From positions 744,001-808,000 of the forward strand of contig NC_087071.1 of assembly GCF_963678635.1 (NCBI RefSeq): a stretch of DNA of 64,000 nt, written 5' to 3'. Numbering within the stretch: the stretch's first letter is position 1; each line of letters begins with the position of its first letter. The translations under genes and the position numbers were made by a program. Origin of the DNA: Symsagittifera roscoffensis. Its lineage: Eukaryota > Xenacoelomorpha > Acoela > Convolutidae. This document shows, piece by piece, positions 46,009 to 56,848 of the stretch. A model generated the notes under the pieces. It was not told where the DNA came from, made no database searches, and saw nothing but the letters and a program-made list of their open reading frames with translations.

Positions 46009-48383
46009 ATGGCAGATCGATTCTGGAAGTCCATGCCATCGGCTTTGAAAAAACCCACACTTGACGATTTGTACAGACGTCTGAGGGACCTGGATTATAC
46101 TCAAGTGGATGAGAGATTGGCAGTGATGTTGAATGCCATCCTCCAGTTGGATGAACAGGGCGAGTGCCTGGAGTCTGCGACAGAAGCGGTTTTGATGGTA
46201 GGCTACACCACCGATGGAATATCCAATCAAGAGCAAACTAGGTGGCTGTCCTGGAACGTGGATGGAGAAATAAGGGGGTTCGACTTTGGAAGGAACCCTG
46301 GCTTGAGTAACAACACGGAGTATGGTGCATGGGAGTTCCCACTGCCGGTCAGACCATCAGTCAGATCCACGGGCCAGAGCACGAGCAAGACACCATTGAT
46401 GTCACGGGCGCAGCAAAGGGGGGAAGCGTATCCGGACGTCAGTATCATGAAGAGAGAGCTTGAGAGGACTCAGCGGGAGAGGAACAAGGCGAAACTCGAC
46501 GGGGATCAAGCGATGCTCGAGAGAGATCAGGCGAAACTTGAGAGGGATCAAGCGCGGAGGGAACTGGAAATGTTGAGAGCTGAACAGCTACAGGCAGAAA
46601 GGGTGCGAGAGAATGCCGCGAATTGCGAGCAGCTGAAGTCAGAGCTTGAAGGGATCCAGCAACGAAAACGCGAGCTCGACATGCAGAAAGGGGCTAGGCC
46701 CAAAGAGCGGGTGGTGACCGGCTCAAGACCAGAGTCACGTATGGAGGTGGATGAAGCTCCTAGGTCGAAGGGACGATTTAACCTCGATCGCGCGGCTCAA
46801 GAACATATGAACGAAGGGTTGGAGGTGTGGATACCGACTGAATCAGCGTCCTCCCTGCGTGGTCTAGAGACACAAGTAATACGCCCGTTGATGGACGTCG
46901 CGCTGCCTGGATATACACCAAGTTCGACTCCGGGTAGTAGCCAGGTGAGTGGTAGCTCGTCACGATTGAAAGAATTGCATGAGCGGCTACAGCTAAGGAG
47001 TCGCGAGAGTCCAGCAAGAGTGGACCTACCCTCGACGTGGGGGGAGCAACCGGTCAGGAGTGTGGTGATCTCGAGTTACAAGAAGAATACGGAAGGTAGA
47101 TACCGCAAGCACATTCGGATGGACTGGAGCACGGCGCAAAGAGACAGAAGAGATTGCTTCAATGACGCGGCTTGGGTGGAATACCTCACGCAGCCACGTG
47201 TGCCCGAGGGGGCGGTCCACCTGATCATAGGGGACAGCTTGTTGCGGGTGTTGACCCGGATCCAGTCCCATTGGCAAGCGGGGATCTTGAGCTTCGCTGG
47301 AGCTGCGACGCCGCAGATGTTAGCAACACTTGAGATGCTAGGGATGGCAAGAGTATACACGGTGACTCTGATGGTCGGGACGAATGACGTGTCCAGGGGG
47401 AAGCAAGGAAGGTGACGAGGCTGCACGACAAGATGAGTTGCATTCTTGAGGAATTGCGGATTCAAATGGATCCGGCCATTCTTACGGTGTGCACCATCCC
47501 TTATAACATGAAAGCGGACCAACATGCAATGGAGATGAACACAAAAGTGCGGAACCTGAACGAAATAATCAGGCAGATACACCAAAGAAGCGTCCTCCCC
47601 GTTGGGCTGTTGGACGTGGCCGAGCAAATGGAGCTATCTGCTTTCCCTGACGATGCATCCACGGATGGGATTCACTTTGATAGGCCCAGAGGGGTGGAGT
47701 GGTTGAATGACGTCTTCCAAAGGCACATAAGCACATTGGAGGCAGAGTTACTAGAGACGGCACAGGTCACATTCGAACCACCCCCAAATCCACCCTTCTT
47801 CAACCCGAGGGCTTTGTCCAGTCGCTTGGGTGCGATGGCCGATTCTAGAGACAGTTCGAGGAACAGTCGGACCAAGTTGCCGGGCGCCGCGCCCATGGAT
47901 CCTGAGGAGGCAACGTCATCAACTCCTCGGGGATCAGTAATATCCTCGGTGGTGGTGGCGGAGAAGAAGAAACCGGAGAGGCCAGCGGAGACCAGCAGGT
48001 TGAGATATGTGGAGAAGGTGAAGAAGCTGGACTTGGAAGACCTGGAATGCAGGCTGGAGTTAGCGAAAGCTTTGGGTCTTGAGCGGGTGTTGCACGAAGA
48101 ATTGGGTAGACACCAGTGCGTGGACTGGCTGAAGGCTCACGAGACACATTTCTTGAGAGCAAAAATAGCAGAGACGGCGGATCTGACTGGGATTCCCACA
48201 AAATCGGTGATGGGACCTATCAACTACAGACCTCTCAAGTCATTGGGGAGTCCGGGACTCGTGGTGGAGCCCCCCAAGCACCGAACCAGCATTGCCAGGA
48301 TTAGGGTGGCCACTCCAGCGCAGTTGAGGGTGGTGGACAAACTGATGGAGCCGAGAGAAATGGAATTACCAGTGCGAGATTAG
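46009..48383 (+). pseudogene. Element B accessory ORF2: coiled-coil/SGNH hydrolase protein (one frameshift)
   Basis: The start is ATG 46009 (MADRFWKS); the open frame extends 15 nt upstream without another ATG. Residues 1-90 are helical (VMLNAILQLDE, as in A and C). About 145-228 is a strong coiled coil with repeated LERDQAKLERDQ units. About 405-560 is an SGNH-hydrolase core: block I HLIIGDSLLRVL (nucleophile Ser 47236-47238), block III MVGTNDVSR (Asn 47383-47385) and block V DGIHFD (Asp 47664, His 47673). Block II Gly is likely FAGAATP. A five-G run at 47396-47400 is one base short, shifting the frame just after GTNDVSRG. A C-terminal conserved tail (MGPINYRPL) follows. Stop TAG 48381-48383. 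SGNH enzymes deacylate or cleave esters; the substrate is unknown. Confidence 0.8.
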
Positions 48384-48446
48384 CCAACGACCCCAGATAC
48401 GGGAAACCCTGCGGGAATACGCAGCTGGCCAAAACCTTGGCAGTTT

Positions 48447-51400
48447 ATGACAGGGGCAGACCCAGCCGCTGCAAGGGTGGTCATCGTGGCGGGATCGGAC
48501 TTTGAGGGGACGTCTCCCAAATTGTTTTGGCCGGAAACTCTGATATATTCATTGCCGGGAGCGGAGCTAAACCAGTTGTTAACCCTGGTGGTGGCAATAA
48601 AATCGGAGATGCCTTGCGAGCCTGAGCTACTGCTGTTTGCAGGGATGAACGATCACTTGCATGCGACGGGGTTTCTTGAGCAGCTCACGGGTGATGAACC
48701 GGCACCGAAGAAGATCTGGGAAGCCATCCAGACATTATTTGCAGCCATGAATGAGAACGTTGCCTCACGATTTGGCTCCAAGACAAAAGTAGCGTTCACG
48801 ACGTCCCCCGGGTACGCGAGCATGCCTCCCGCTCTGCAATTTGTGTATGCGATCTTGATCTTGATAGCAGAAGGGAATGGGTGGCATATTCTGATGGCAG
48901 CTCCCAATCGAGACCTGGAGCCTACGAACTTGAGACTTCGCAGATCAGAACTGGCGGCGGCGTGGGCGGATGTGTCCCACGCATTGAGGGGCTTCTACAA
49001 GTTGGCTGACATCCTCATCGTATTGGACGAGGTCCTCTTGCTAGAGATATCCAACTTCGCTAGGCAACTCAAGCTCAGCCCGATTAGTGACTCACCTGAC
49101 AACCAGTCTGTGGTTTCGAAGCATGGAGTTGACCATCACAAGCTCCACCAGTAAATCTAGAGGGCCGAGCAACGAGAGGAAGAACGTGGCCGCAGTGGAG
49201 AAGCAGCTGGGCTTGATGGTGTATCGACTGACACAAGAGAGAGGCAGGTGGCCCTTCCTGACACCAAGGCTGGAGAACGCCACGGAGAAGACGAGAGAAG
49301 GTGCACCGCTTCTGTTGAAGCAGATCTGGGATTTTCTTGAGGAGCAGCTAGAAGTGGCCGAGAAGAGGGAAATGACGGTTGGCAGGTTTCTCACAGCAGC
49401 CAACGAAGTCACGATTGGAGGATTCTGGAGGGAGCACGCAAGGGGTGAGCTGATGACGAGGAGGGATCACGAGATTCTTGAGTTCTTGAGTCCTTGTTGG
49501 GGAAAGGAGTTCCTGGCTGGAGTGTACAGCGCGAAAGAGACCATCTTTAAAGCCTTCATACAGAAAATATTGAATATGCCCATCAGTCGCTGGCACTGTA
49601 CCTGGTTTACCCAAGGTACCTGTTCAATATGGGCCCAGCATACATGTTCAATCGGGGCGTGGACACAATCCGGATTGACGGGTACTTGACATTGGTGCTT
49701 CTAACCCACGGGGAAATAGTGTCATTTCACCGACTGATGAAATACGGAGAGCCTCTGTCGATGGGAAGAACAAACTCGAGTATTGACACATATTCGTATA
49801 AGTGTGCTGCCGGACTAAAGACGCTGCTGGTACAGTACTTACTGATGCAAAACCGGCACCTGACTGGTGAAGAAAAGAGCCCGAAGACAAGAGATGAGTG
49901 GAGGAAAGTGAATGGAGGCATGCCTCTATTGACGGACTTATGCCTAGCCATGAGATCGGACCCCATGGGGATGGTCCGAGGGCTAGGGGAGGTCGTAACC
50001 TGTATCTATGGACCGGCGTGCACGTTCGCGTTTCCAGATCCTCTGGTGACAGCTTATCGATACTCAGTGACCCACGTGAGCCTCATAAGCATATTAGATG
50101 GGACGACGCTCAATTGGTGTCAGCAGGAGGTGCTAAGGGTAAAGATGAGCAACACGGTGCTCTTCGGAAAGGTGAAGGATCCGGAGTTGGTAGTATACAG
50201 TTTTCGAGGACAACTGCAGTACAGGATGGGAGGCAAGCGTGAAGGCCCCATCGAAACCTATCCCAAGTTCTGGAACCTAAATCCCCTGACAGCAAATGGA
50301 CGAGAGATCTTGAGAATTCCCGCATGGAAGAAAAGCTTCGAGCTGGTGAAAAGTTAGCTAGAGGCAATATTGGAGAAGGAAGTCCTGCCGGCAAGCATTC
50401 CAGAATTTCCAACAGTGAGGAGAATGACCCTGGGGATGAACAGCTCCCTGGTGGTCCCGTCCCTTTTCGCGAGAGCAGCAACCGAAGAACAGCAGAAGGA
50501 GTTCATCGACGGCTGGGATCCTCTCTTCATCGGCTACTCTGCAGCGATCTATTTTCATACCAGCGGTGCGAAAATAAATTCATGGACAACTCAAGCCAAG
50601 AAAATGAGAGGGTCGATGCCCCCGAAGTTCGAGGTACGAGATGCCTTGAGAACACTTGAGCGGGCAGGTCTAGAGAACAAGTTGCCGGTGTGGGACGATG
50701 GCAGGATGATCGTGAATGAAGGACATATCGCACTGAAAGGAGACGAGATGGTGTTTGCCACAAGTAAATACCGGGCACCCTACGGACTAGAGCAGGTGGA
50801 AAGGAGACAGGAGGGAAAGGAGCTGGATGCAGCAGGCCCATTGTATGTGGCTCTGACAGAGTATAAACAAACGGGTCCAGCGACACCATCACCCCTATCA
50901 GTGGACACCCCTGGGGATAAAAGGAGTGGTCCCGTAGAAGATCGATTCAGACGGATTCTTGAAAGAAGAGAAGCAGAATCGGGAGAGGAGAGCATGGATG
51001 AGACTCTCAGTGAGGCAGGAGAGGATATGGAGGTGGGAAACACACCGGAGCAGAAGCCATCGGAGGAAGAGTTCACCACGCAAGAACTGTTGAAGGATCT
51101 GAGTGGAGAAAATTGGGCAGACACCCCCACGCCACCTCTGACCTCATCTCCCCGCAAGAATCTAGAGTTGCCACTGACGAGCGAGAATCCCAACATGGGA
51201 ATGATCTTCCTGAGTGCGGAGAGAAGGGAGAAGAACACCTTCGAGGGAAACAGGGATGCCTTCCTAGGCACTCTGGATGAGGATGCTTGGCGAAAATTCT
51301 TGAGTGATTTTAATCGAGAAGTGGAGGACGATACCACATTGGACGATTTTAAGGAGGAGCTGTGGGACACGGTGGTGAAATTTGGAGAACCTGTCCTGAT

Positions 51401-51665
51401 GGGGACAGGTCTGGAGGAGAAAGCTAGAGGAGAGCTGCTGAGCAAGATGGTCGAGTTGAGGAGGGCATCACGAAAGACCAAAGAAGACAAATGTAAAGAC
51501 AGCTCTACTCTGAAACAAAAAACTGACAATAAAATAATTGAACATGTAAGGGGGGATAAGGTCGGAACTAGTAATATAATTAAAAGTACTAATATCCTAA
51601 AGGCTCGAGCAGGGGGAGGCAAGAGTTGGAAGGGTTGGATGGAGACAAGGAAGTCGAATCAGTGA
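48447..51665 (+). pseudogene. Element B accessory ORF3, unrecognised (two frameshifts, one stop)
   Basis: Starts MTGADPAAARVVIVAGSDF, in the same frame as the end of ORF2 but after its TAG. Frameshifts lie near 49.09 and 49.61 kb, and an in-frame TAG at 50355-50357. Islands shared with A: VIVAGSDF..TSPKLFWPE, GMNDHLHATGFL, LIVLDEVLLLEISNFARQLKL, IRIDGYLTLVLLTHG, GGMPLLTDLCLAMRSDP, IYGPACTFAFPDP, LNWCQQ. The last third (from about 50.9 kb) is acidic and likely disordered. The N-terminal third might be a divergent SGNH-like fold (S in GSDF, N in GMND), but no D-x-x-H block is evident. It could also be a structural protein. Confidence 0.6.
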
Positions 51666-52930
51666 TGATAACGACAACGCCCCCGAGTAAAGACGTGAGG
51701 TCTCGCAAGAGGAAGAGAGACGTGGAGGGATTGGGCAGTCCTTCAGCGAATGCGGTTTTGGAGAAGAACTTGAGAGAGACAGCCCCCATGATGCTGGCAC
51801 GATGGAAGACAGCAGCCTAAAAGAGTAGCTACGAGCCGAGGAAACTGCTCGACGTAGAAAAAGAGATGAAGATCCCCACCAGCTCATCAACGGAAGAAGA
51901 CTTCAAACCTCAGAGGATAAAAATGAAGCGAGGTTCGACGAGCGGGCAGACCTGGGAAGTGGACGTCGGCAAAGAATGGGTCTCAAGTGAACACCAGGCT
52001 ACTGGGAAGCAAGTGACAAGCGATCCTCTTGAGAAGAATAAAACGAGGAACACCTCCCGACCGTGGTGGGTGGCTCTGGAAACATTGCAGGAATTGGAAG
52101 ACTGCCTGAAGAAGCTCGACAGTGGAGTGTCATGCAAACGACGCAACTGGGCTACCCAGCAGAAGGCTGGTATCAATAAATTGGAATTGGGGAGCCAACT
52201 GAGGAGAACTTGGCAGAACTTGTTAAAGGATCATTTTGAAGAAGCGATGAGAACATCCTCATCGGCATCGCCGTTGATGGCGAATCCCTTTATTAGGACC
52301 GCAGGACAACTGATGTTCGCGTGGAGCCTGTTGGGGATAGAGTTAGAGACACTGACTTCGTACGACAAGTTGAAGTTGGGAGGCAAGAATCTAGAGGTAT
52401 ATCGAATGCTGATGCAGCACGTTGCTAGGGACAACTCAGGCTTGAGTCTGGCAAGGAGGAAAGATGCTACCTTTTTCTTGAGATGGACAATGTCGATGAT
52501 GACTGACAGTACCATCCTAGCATGTCACCAGAGAGCAATTGGGAGCAAGACGCTGGAAAGGAGAGTCTCCACAGTCATCTTGAATGTGTACCAGAGCACT
52601 GGGATAGAAAAGGAGGATGGTTCTAGGCAATCTCTAGAGCGCCACCGGAAGTTAGATGAGATACGGAGATTCTACAACAAGAAGTTTGAGGAGAAACACG
52701 ACGTTCACCGTAACTTGGCTTCGTCAGGAGAGTACTTGAAACCCAACAAGAACGGAGAGTACCAGTATGTGTCTGGAGTGATGGGGATGGCATACAACCC
52801 TTTCTTGGACTTAGAAGCTGGAGGTGCCCACAGAAACTATGAGGTGGCTGAGCTACTGAAATTCTGGACAGAGAAGATAATGGAGATAGACACTGTGGAA
52901 AGGGAGAGACACGCTCAAGTAAAAGAGTAG
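51626..52930 (+). pseudogene. Element B accessory ORF4, unrecognised (one in-frame stop)
   Basis: One frame from ATG 51626 to 52930 with a single TAA at 51818-51820; the part from ATG 51866 (354 residues) is fully open. The N-terminus has a basic cluster RSRKRKRD (nuclear-localisation-like, also in A). The body is helical: ETLQELEDCLKKLDSG, GQLMFAWSLLGIELETL, RHRKLDEIRRFYNKKFEEKHD (in parts), then YVSGVMGMAYNPFL, the best conserved block with A. No catalytic motif is recognised. It is followed after 8 nt by ORF5 in another frame, a tight arrangement. Confidence 0.6.
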
Positions 52931-52938
52931 AACTAAGA

Positions 52939-54774
52939 ATGGGTAACGGGAACGGCACGTTGACCACGAATCTAGGAGTGGTGTGGAAGTTGCTCAGGCC
53001 CTCTTGGTGTCCACATCCCCATGCGAGCCTGATCGAGGAAGTTACTGAGCGAGTGAGATTGGCGCCGACAGAGGATGAAGATTTAGCGACCTTGAGTATA
53101 GTACATAGACTGATCCTGCCTCAGATGAAGGAGTCAAGTGAGATGACGAGTGGAACAGGGTCGGTAAAGAAGATGGAGCCGGGCAGTTGTCTTGACTCGA
53201 CGTGTGGGAATGGCGAGCACACCTGTGATGGACGATCGTGCGTCAGGATACAGTCTTTCCAGAAAGAAGACCTAGTCACTTGGTTTGAAGATATCACCGA
53301 AAGGGAGAAAAGTGAGATACAGATAGTGGCTGAGTGTTACGCGAGTACCACTGTGAACCTAGCAACAGCTCTGGGATTCTTCTCGAGAATGTGTAGTCTC
53401 CAGTCACTGGAGAGGCTAGAGTCAGAACACCACTTGGTGACGGCGTTGAGCGTGGAGTCATGGCCCGGAGTGTTGCAAGTGACCCAGAAACACATCAAGA
53501 GTTGGAAGGTTGGACTCGAAGCGGAGATGGGATTTCCCATGAGCGAAGCCTATGGACTGCCTCTAAATGCGAAGTCCCTAGTGGGGTCAGTGATGGCCAA
53601 CCTATGTGGCAGCGACTATACATTGCACATGGCGATGGTAGAAATGTTCAGCCAGAGGGTATTGATAGACAAAGCCTTCTCAGTGCCCAAATGTGTAAGA
53701 CTAGCTCGGATGTCACATCATTCACACAGGCTGTTGAGGAAGGTCCGAGGAACAGTGCCTAAAGAACAAAGGGATGACTTGTGTGAAATCTGGGGTGAAG
53801 AACTTCTGGGCTTAGAGAGCGAAAATACGAGTGACCTCGAGAGACAAAACGTGATGGGGAAACCCATGGTAGGTGCCCCAGACTTGGGAGAAGTCGACGT
53901 GATACACGAGAAGATGATGGAACTTGAGCCTCTCCTAGAAGCCTCGGGAGAACGCAATCTTAGGAGCATCGACCTCACACACGGGGATTGTCCGTGCCAC
54001 TGTCTGGCGCAGACAGTGTGGTACCCAGACCAAGCCAATCTCTGCCTGATCTGGGATGTAGAAGAAATCAGGTCGTTGGGACTACCCCGAGCATCAACAA
54101 AAAGTGACCATTTTGGTGGTGAGCACAATGCTGGCTCTGCGATGGATGGAAGAAAACATAGCAAAGTATCGACAATCGAAGACGCCTACAGCAGAGTCGA
54201 TTCCCGCGATAGATTACAGCAGGAGACTTGAGTTGTTCGAGACTGCATGCAAGGTGTTCGCAATACCAATGGAAGTCAGACACGTGTGGAGCCGCTTGAG
54301 ATTCTTTCCTTGGTTTCGCGCGACGTTAACATCCTGGTTATATGTAGCGACCAAGGATCACATGAGGAAACATCAAAAGGAATATCGACAATTCCAGGCC
54401 GAGATAGGACCAGATGCCTTCAAAAGACCTCTGCTGACCCATCGAAATGCGATCACTACGGGGTGGAAAAGAGTGGGTAGAGTATCCAGAGACAACACTA
54501 GAGTGAGGGAGTTGATACTGGAGGAGGACCTGGCGAAGAATGTAAGCCTGAGTCTTCACAATTCCTTCTGTTTGAACCGGGAGTCGAAGGTGAAGAGCTT
54601 ACCGAATCAAGCGAGGAGATTGCAAGAGCAAAGAGAGTGGATGCGATCCTATAAACAGCTGAAGGCTTGGGAGGAGATTGTGATCAGCTTCGATGACGAA
54701 GAGGCACTATTAAGACAGATCACAGTGTCAAATATATCAGGGTCGGGTACCTCGAGGGCGAAGAACACGAGGTG
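52939..54774 (+). pseudogene. Element B accessory ORF5, Cys-cluster protein (one frameshift)
   Basis: MGNGNGTLTTNLGVVWKLLRPSWCPHP opens a 430-codon frame; a one-base shift near 54.1 kb moves the C-terminal 220 residues to the frame ending 54774. A conserved four-Cys cluster lies at 53188-53253 (C-x4-C-x6-C-x4-C, GSCLDSTCGNGEHTC...C). Other islands shared with A: NLATALGFFSRM, WPGVLQVTQKHI, RSIDLTHGDCPCHCLAQTVWYP, LCLIWDVEEIRSLGLP, FAIPMEVRHVWSRLRFFPWF, LSLHNSFCLNRESKV. The start MGNGNG could in principle be N-myristoylated. No family recognised and no clear transmembrane helix. The piece at 11.35-11.66 kb derives from this ORF. Confidence 0.6.
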
Positions 54775-55213
54775 AGCCGGTGGCTCAAAAGGAAAATTCT
54801 AGAGTCTTGAGTCTTGAGAGGGAGGGGGCTCGAGGGTGAACTCGGATGAAATCTGGGTTCACGAAAAAGAAATTTTAACAAATGAGATATTGTTATTAAT
54901 ATGCTAGATCTATTATATGAATCAAAATGCTGCATGACAAATTCCTGATTGAAATAGGACAAAAGAAATTTTAAATTACTAGCTTAAAAAGCGAGAATTC
55001 ATAGGTGCAGGTGTGTGCAGATTTTGATTGCTGTTTAGCGATAGTGTGAAAATTTTATATGGTTGTGAATTTTGGAAGGTAGATAAACTTAAGTCTGCTG
55101 CAAACTTCTGTAAATGACCACTGGCACTGTATCTTGAGTGACACTCGGGCTTCTGGGGATTCACTGACAGAGACAGCGCGCGATGAGGACATCAATTTTG
55201 AGTCCGTGGAGTA
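54775..55213 (+). other. Element B 3' untranslated region and candidate polypurine tract
   Basis: No open frame. It ends CCGTGGAGTA (55204-55213) directly before the 3' LTR, matching CCGGGGAGTA in element A, and is therefore the candidate plus-strand primer site. Confidence 0.55.
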
Positions 55214-55650
55214 TGTGCCAGTCGGTCATATCTGGAAGTTTGACCTTGAGGGACACGAGAATACGTAATTTTGGAGTGAAGTTATAATTTTCAAAATTTC
55301 GAATGGAGCCTGTCATGCTCAGTTTTCTCGCATCAACTGAAAACAAAAAGTGAAAAATCAGAACAACCGAATTTACAATAGCGGGAAAATACTAAAGAAA
55401 ACAGCAGGAAATTGCTATTCGCAATTTCCAGACACAAAATAAGACACGAGTAGAGCTGTCTCATCCTGAAATAGGAGGAGAGATAATCAAAAGAAGGAAG
55501 AACAACTATTCGAAACGAACCAGAGTGAGCCTTCTATGGAAAGGTGGACAAGTTGAGTGTCCCAATGGTTCATACAAAAACTCCAATTTTAGAGTCAGAA
55601 TTTAATTCTGTTATCAATACTGACTTGTATTAAAACTTATCTAATTATAA
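55214..55650 (+). repeat. Element B 3' LTR, first part
   Basis: Matches the 5' LTR 39780 to about 40210 with few differences, then stops at CTTATCTAATTAT where the Penelope-like element begins. The matching LTR sequence resumes at about 59951. Confidence 0.85.
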
Positions 55651-55659
55651 TACATTGAA

Positions 55660-55995
55660 ATTATAGTACATGTTTAAACATGACTAAAAATTGCAATTTT
55701 TGAAAAAATAAACTGACATGTCAGTTTGGATAAAACATCAAATCGAAAAATTATGACTCAAGTAACAAAAAAGTACGGAAATTGTCATAATCGATGAAAT
55801 AATTTTTACGTAATAACAGATGTAAGAATGTGATTGGTTAAAAATTTCTAACATGTTCTTTTTGAATTTCATATATGATCTTTGATCATTTTATTGTAAA
55901 TAAAAAATTTTATATCCTGACGATGCACAAAATGTGCGAAAACGTTTGAATTAACAATTTTAAATAATTCTTATTCTACTTTTTGTTAAATTTTA
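55660..55995 (+). repeat. 5' terminal repeat of the Penelope-like element
   Basis: Shares most of its length with 59641-59950. It has the 14-nt palindrome CATGTTTAAACATG, and at 55710-55727 an 18-nt palindrome AAACTGACATGTCAGTTT, where the 3' copies have ATTTTTCGATT. It ends with the hammerhead-like core at 55917-55944. Confidence 0.8.
55917..55944 (+). ncRNA. Hammerhead-ribozyme-like core, 5' copy
   Basis: CTGACGA, then T, a 4-bp stem-loop GCAC-AAAAT-GTGC, then GAAAACG. This is the C-U-G-A-N-G-A ... G-A-A-A layout of a hammerhead core around stem II. Penelope-like elements are known to carry hammerhead motifs in their terminal repeats. Stems I and III and the cleavage triplet are not convincingly identified, so activity is unproved. 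Confidence 0.45.
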
Positions 55996-56157
55996 GAAAA
56001 AAAAAACCTCGGCGAAGAGTGAATGATAGATTAAAAAGTTTGTTGTAAAATTACAAACAAAAAATTTTTAGATCATTTTTATTTTTCTCAGAATAGTCTT
56101 AATTTTTATTTTTTCTTTTCTCATCTTAACAATGAGTTTTCTTACATTTGAGTTAAA

Positions 56158-56780
56158 ATGGCATGGGTTGTAGCTGCAAGCTCTCTATTTCATAGCTTGA
56201 ATACCTTACGACCAGCAGAGAAAGCGGAACTGGACGAACTGGTATACGCTGAATCGGGATTATCACTGAATCCTCATACCGTGAGGAGGAGACAAAATTT
56301 ACAGACTCCTCTGGTGGACAAGGAGATAATTCTTTGGCACGACGTATTGAATAACAAATTGTCAAAACACAGAACCAATGCCAACACGCTTTATCCTCTG
56401 GACGATTTAATTTCGTATTTGCAATCAAAGCGACATCGGTTTAAGGCGATTATATATTGCAGAAGAACCAGAACGACAGATATCTTTGATTCTCTGATGC
56501 GTACAGGGATCTTGATAGTCCCAACAACGAAATTGATCTCGAGAGGCAAGAGGCAGGATCCCGCTTTGATGAGACAATACCTGGAAGTTCATCAATCGAG
56601 CGAACTTGAGTTGAAATCATTGCGAGTTGTGCTGACACATAGAGAGAACTTGCCCGGGATATTCTCAAAGATAAGAGCGCGGACTCAGAAACCATCACAA
56701 GGACGACGCAAGGCGAAGGCACGCAGAGAGGAAACAACGACTGACGTCTCTCTACCATCGGCTGAAAGGGCGCGGATTGG
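56158..56780 (+). CDS. Penelope-like element protein, exon 1
   Basis: ATG 56158 opens MAWVVAASSLFHSLNTL. 207 codons plus two bases are read before the donor GTAAGT at 56781. The open frame itself would end at the TAA inside the donor (56782-56784). The segment is basic toward its end (GRRKAKARRE) and has no named domain; N-terminal extensions upstream of RT are usual in this class. Splicing to 56849 continues the same frame into the RT exon. Confidence 0.8.
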
Positions 56781-56848
56781 GTAAGTGAATCCACTGTGTG
56801 AATTATCCTGCTGAGAGCCGCATGAGTTTAAGTGCTCGTGGCCTGCAG
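56781..56848 (+). other. Spliceosomal intron within the Penelope-like gene (68 nt)
   Basis: Donor GG|GTAAGT and acceptor GCCTGCAG|GA flank 68 nt. Exon 1 ends two bases into a codon and exon 2 supplies the third base, giving a Gly codon and an uninterrupted frame into ATA-ATG-ACC. Retained introns in transposed copies are a known oddity of Penelope-like elements. Confidence 0.8.

Noticed and set aside
46009-48383. SGNH protein as ORF1 of a CR1-type LINE
   Set aside because: It lies inside TG...CA LTRs, in the same position relative to gypsy-type integrase in three copies, with no CR1 RT following it.
46009-54774. Retroviral-type envelope gene in the accessory region
   Set aside because: No signal peptide, furin-like site followed by fusion peptide, or C-terminal membrane anchor is visible in ORF2-ORF5.
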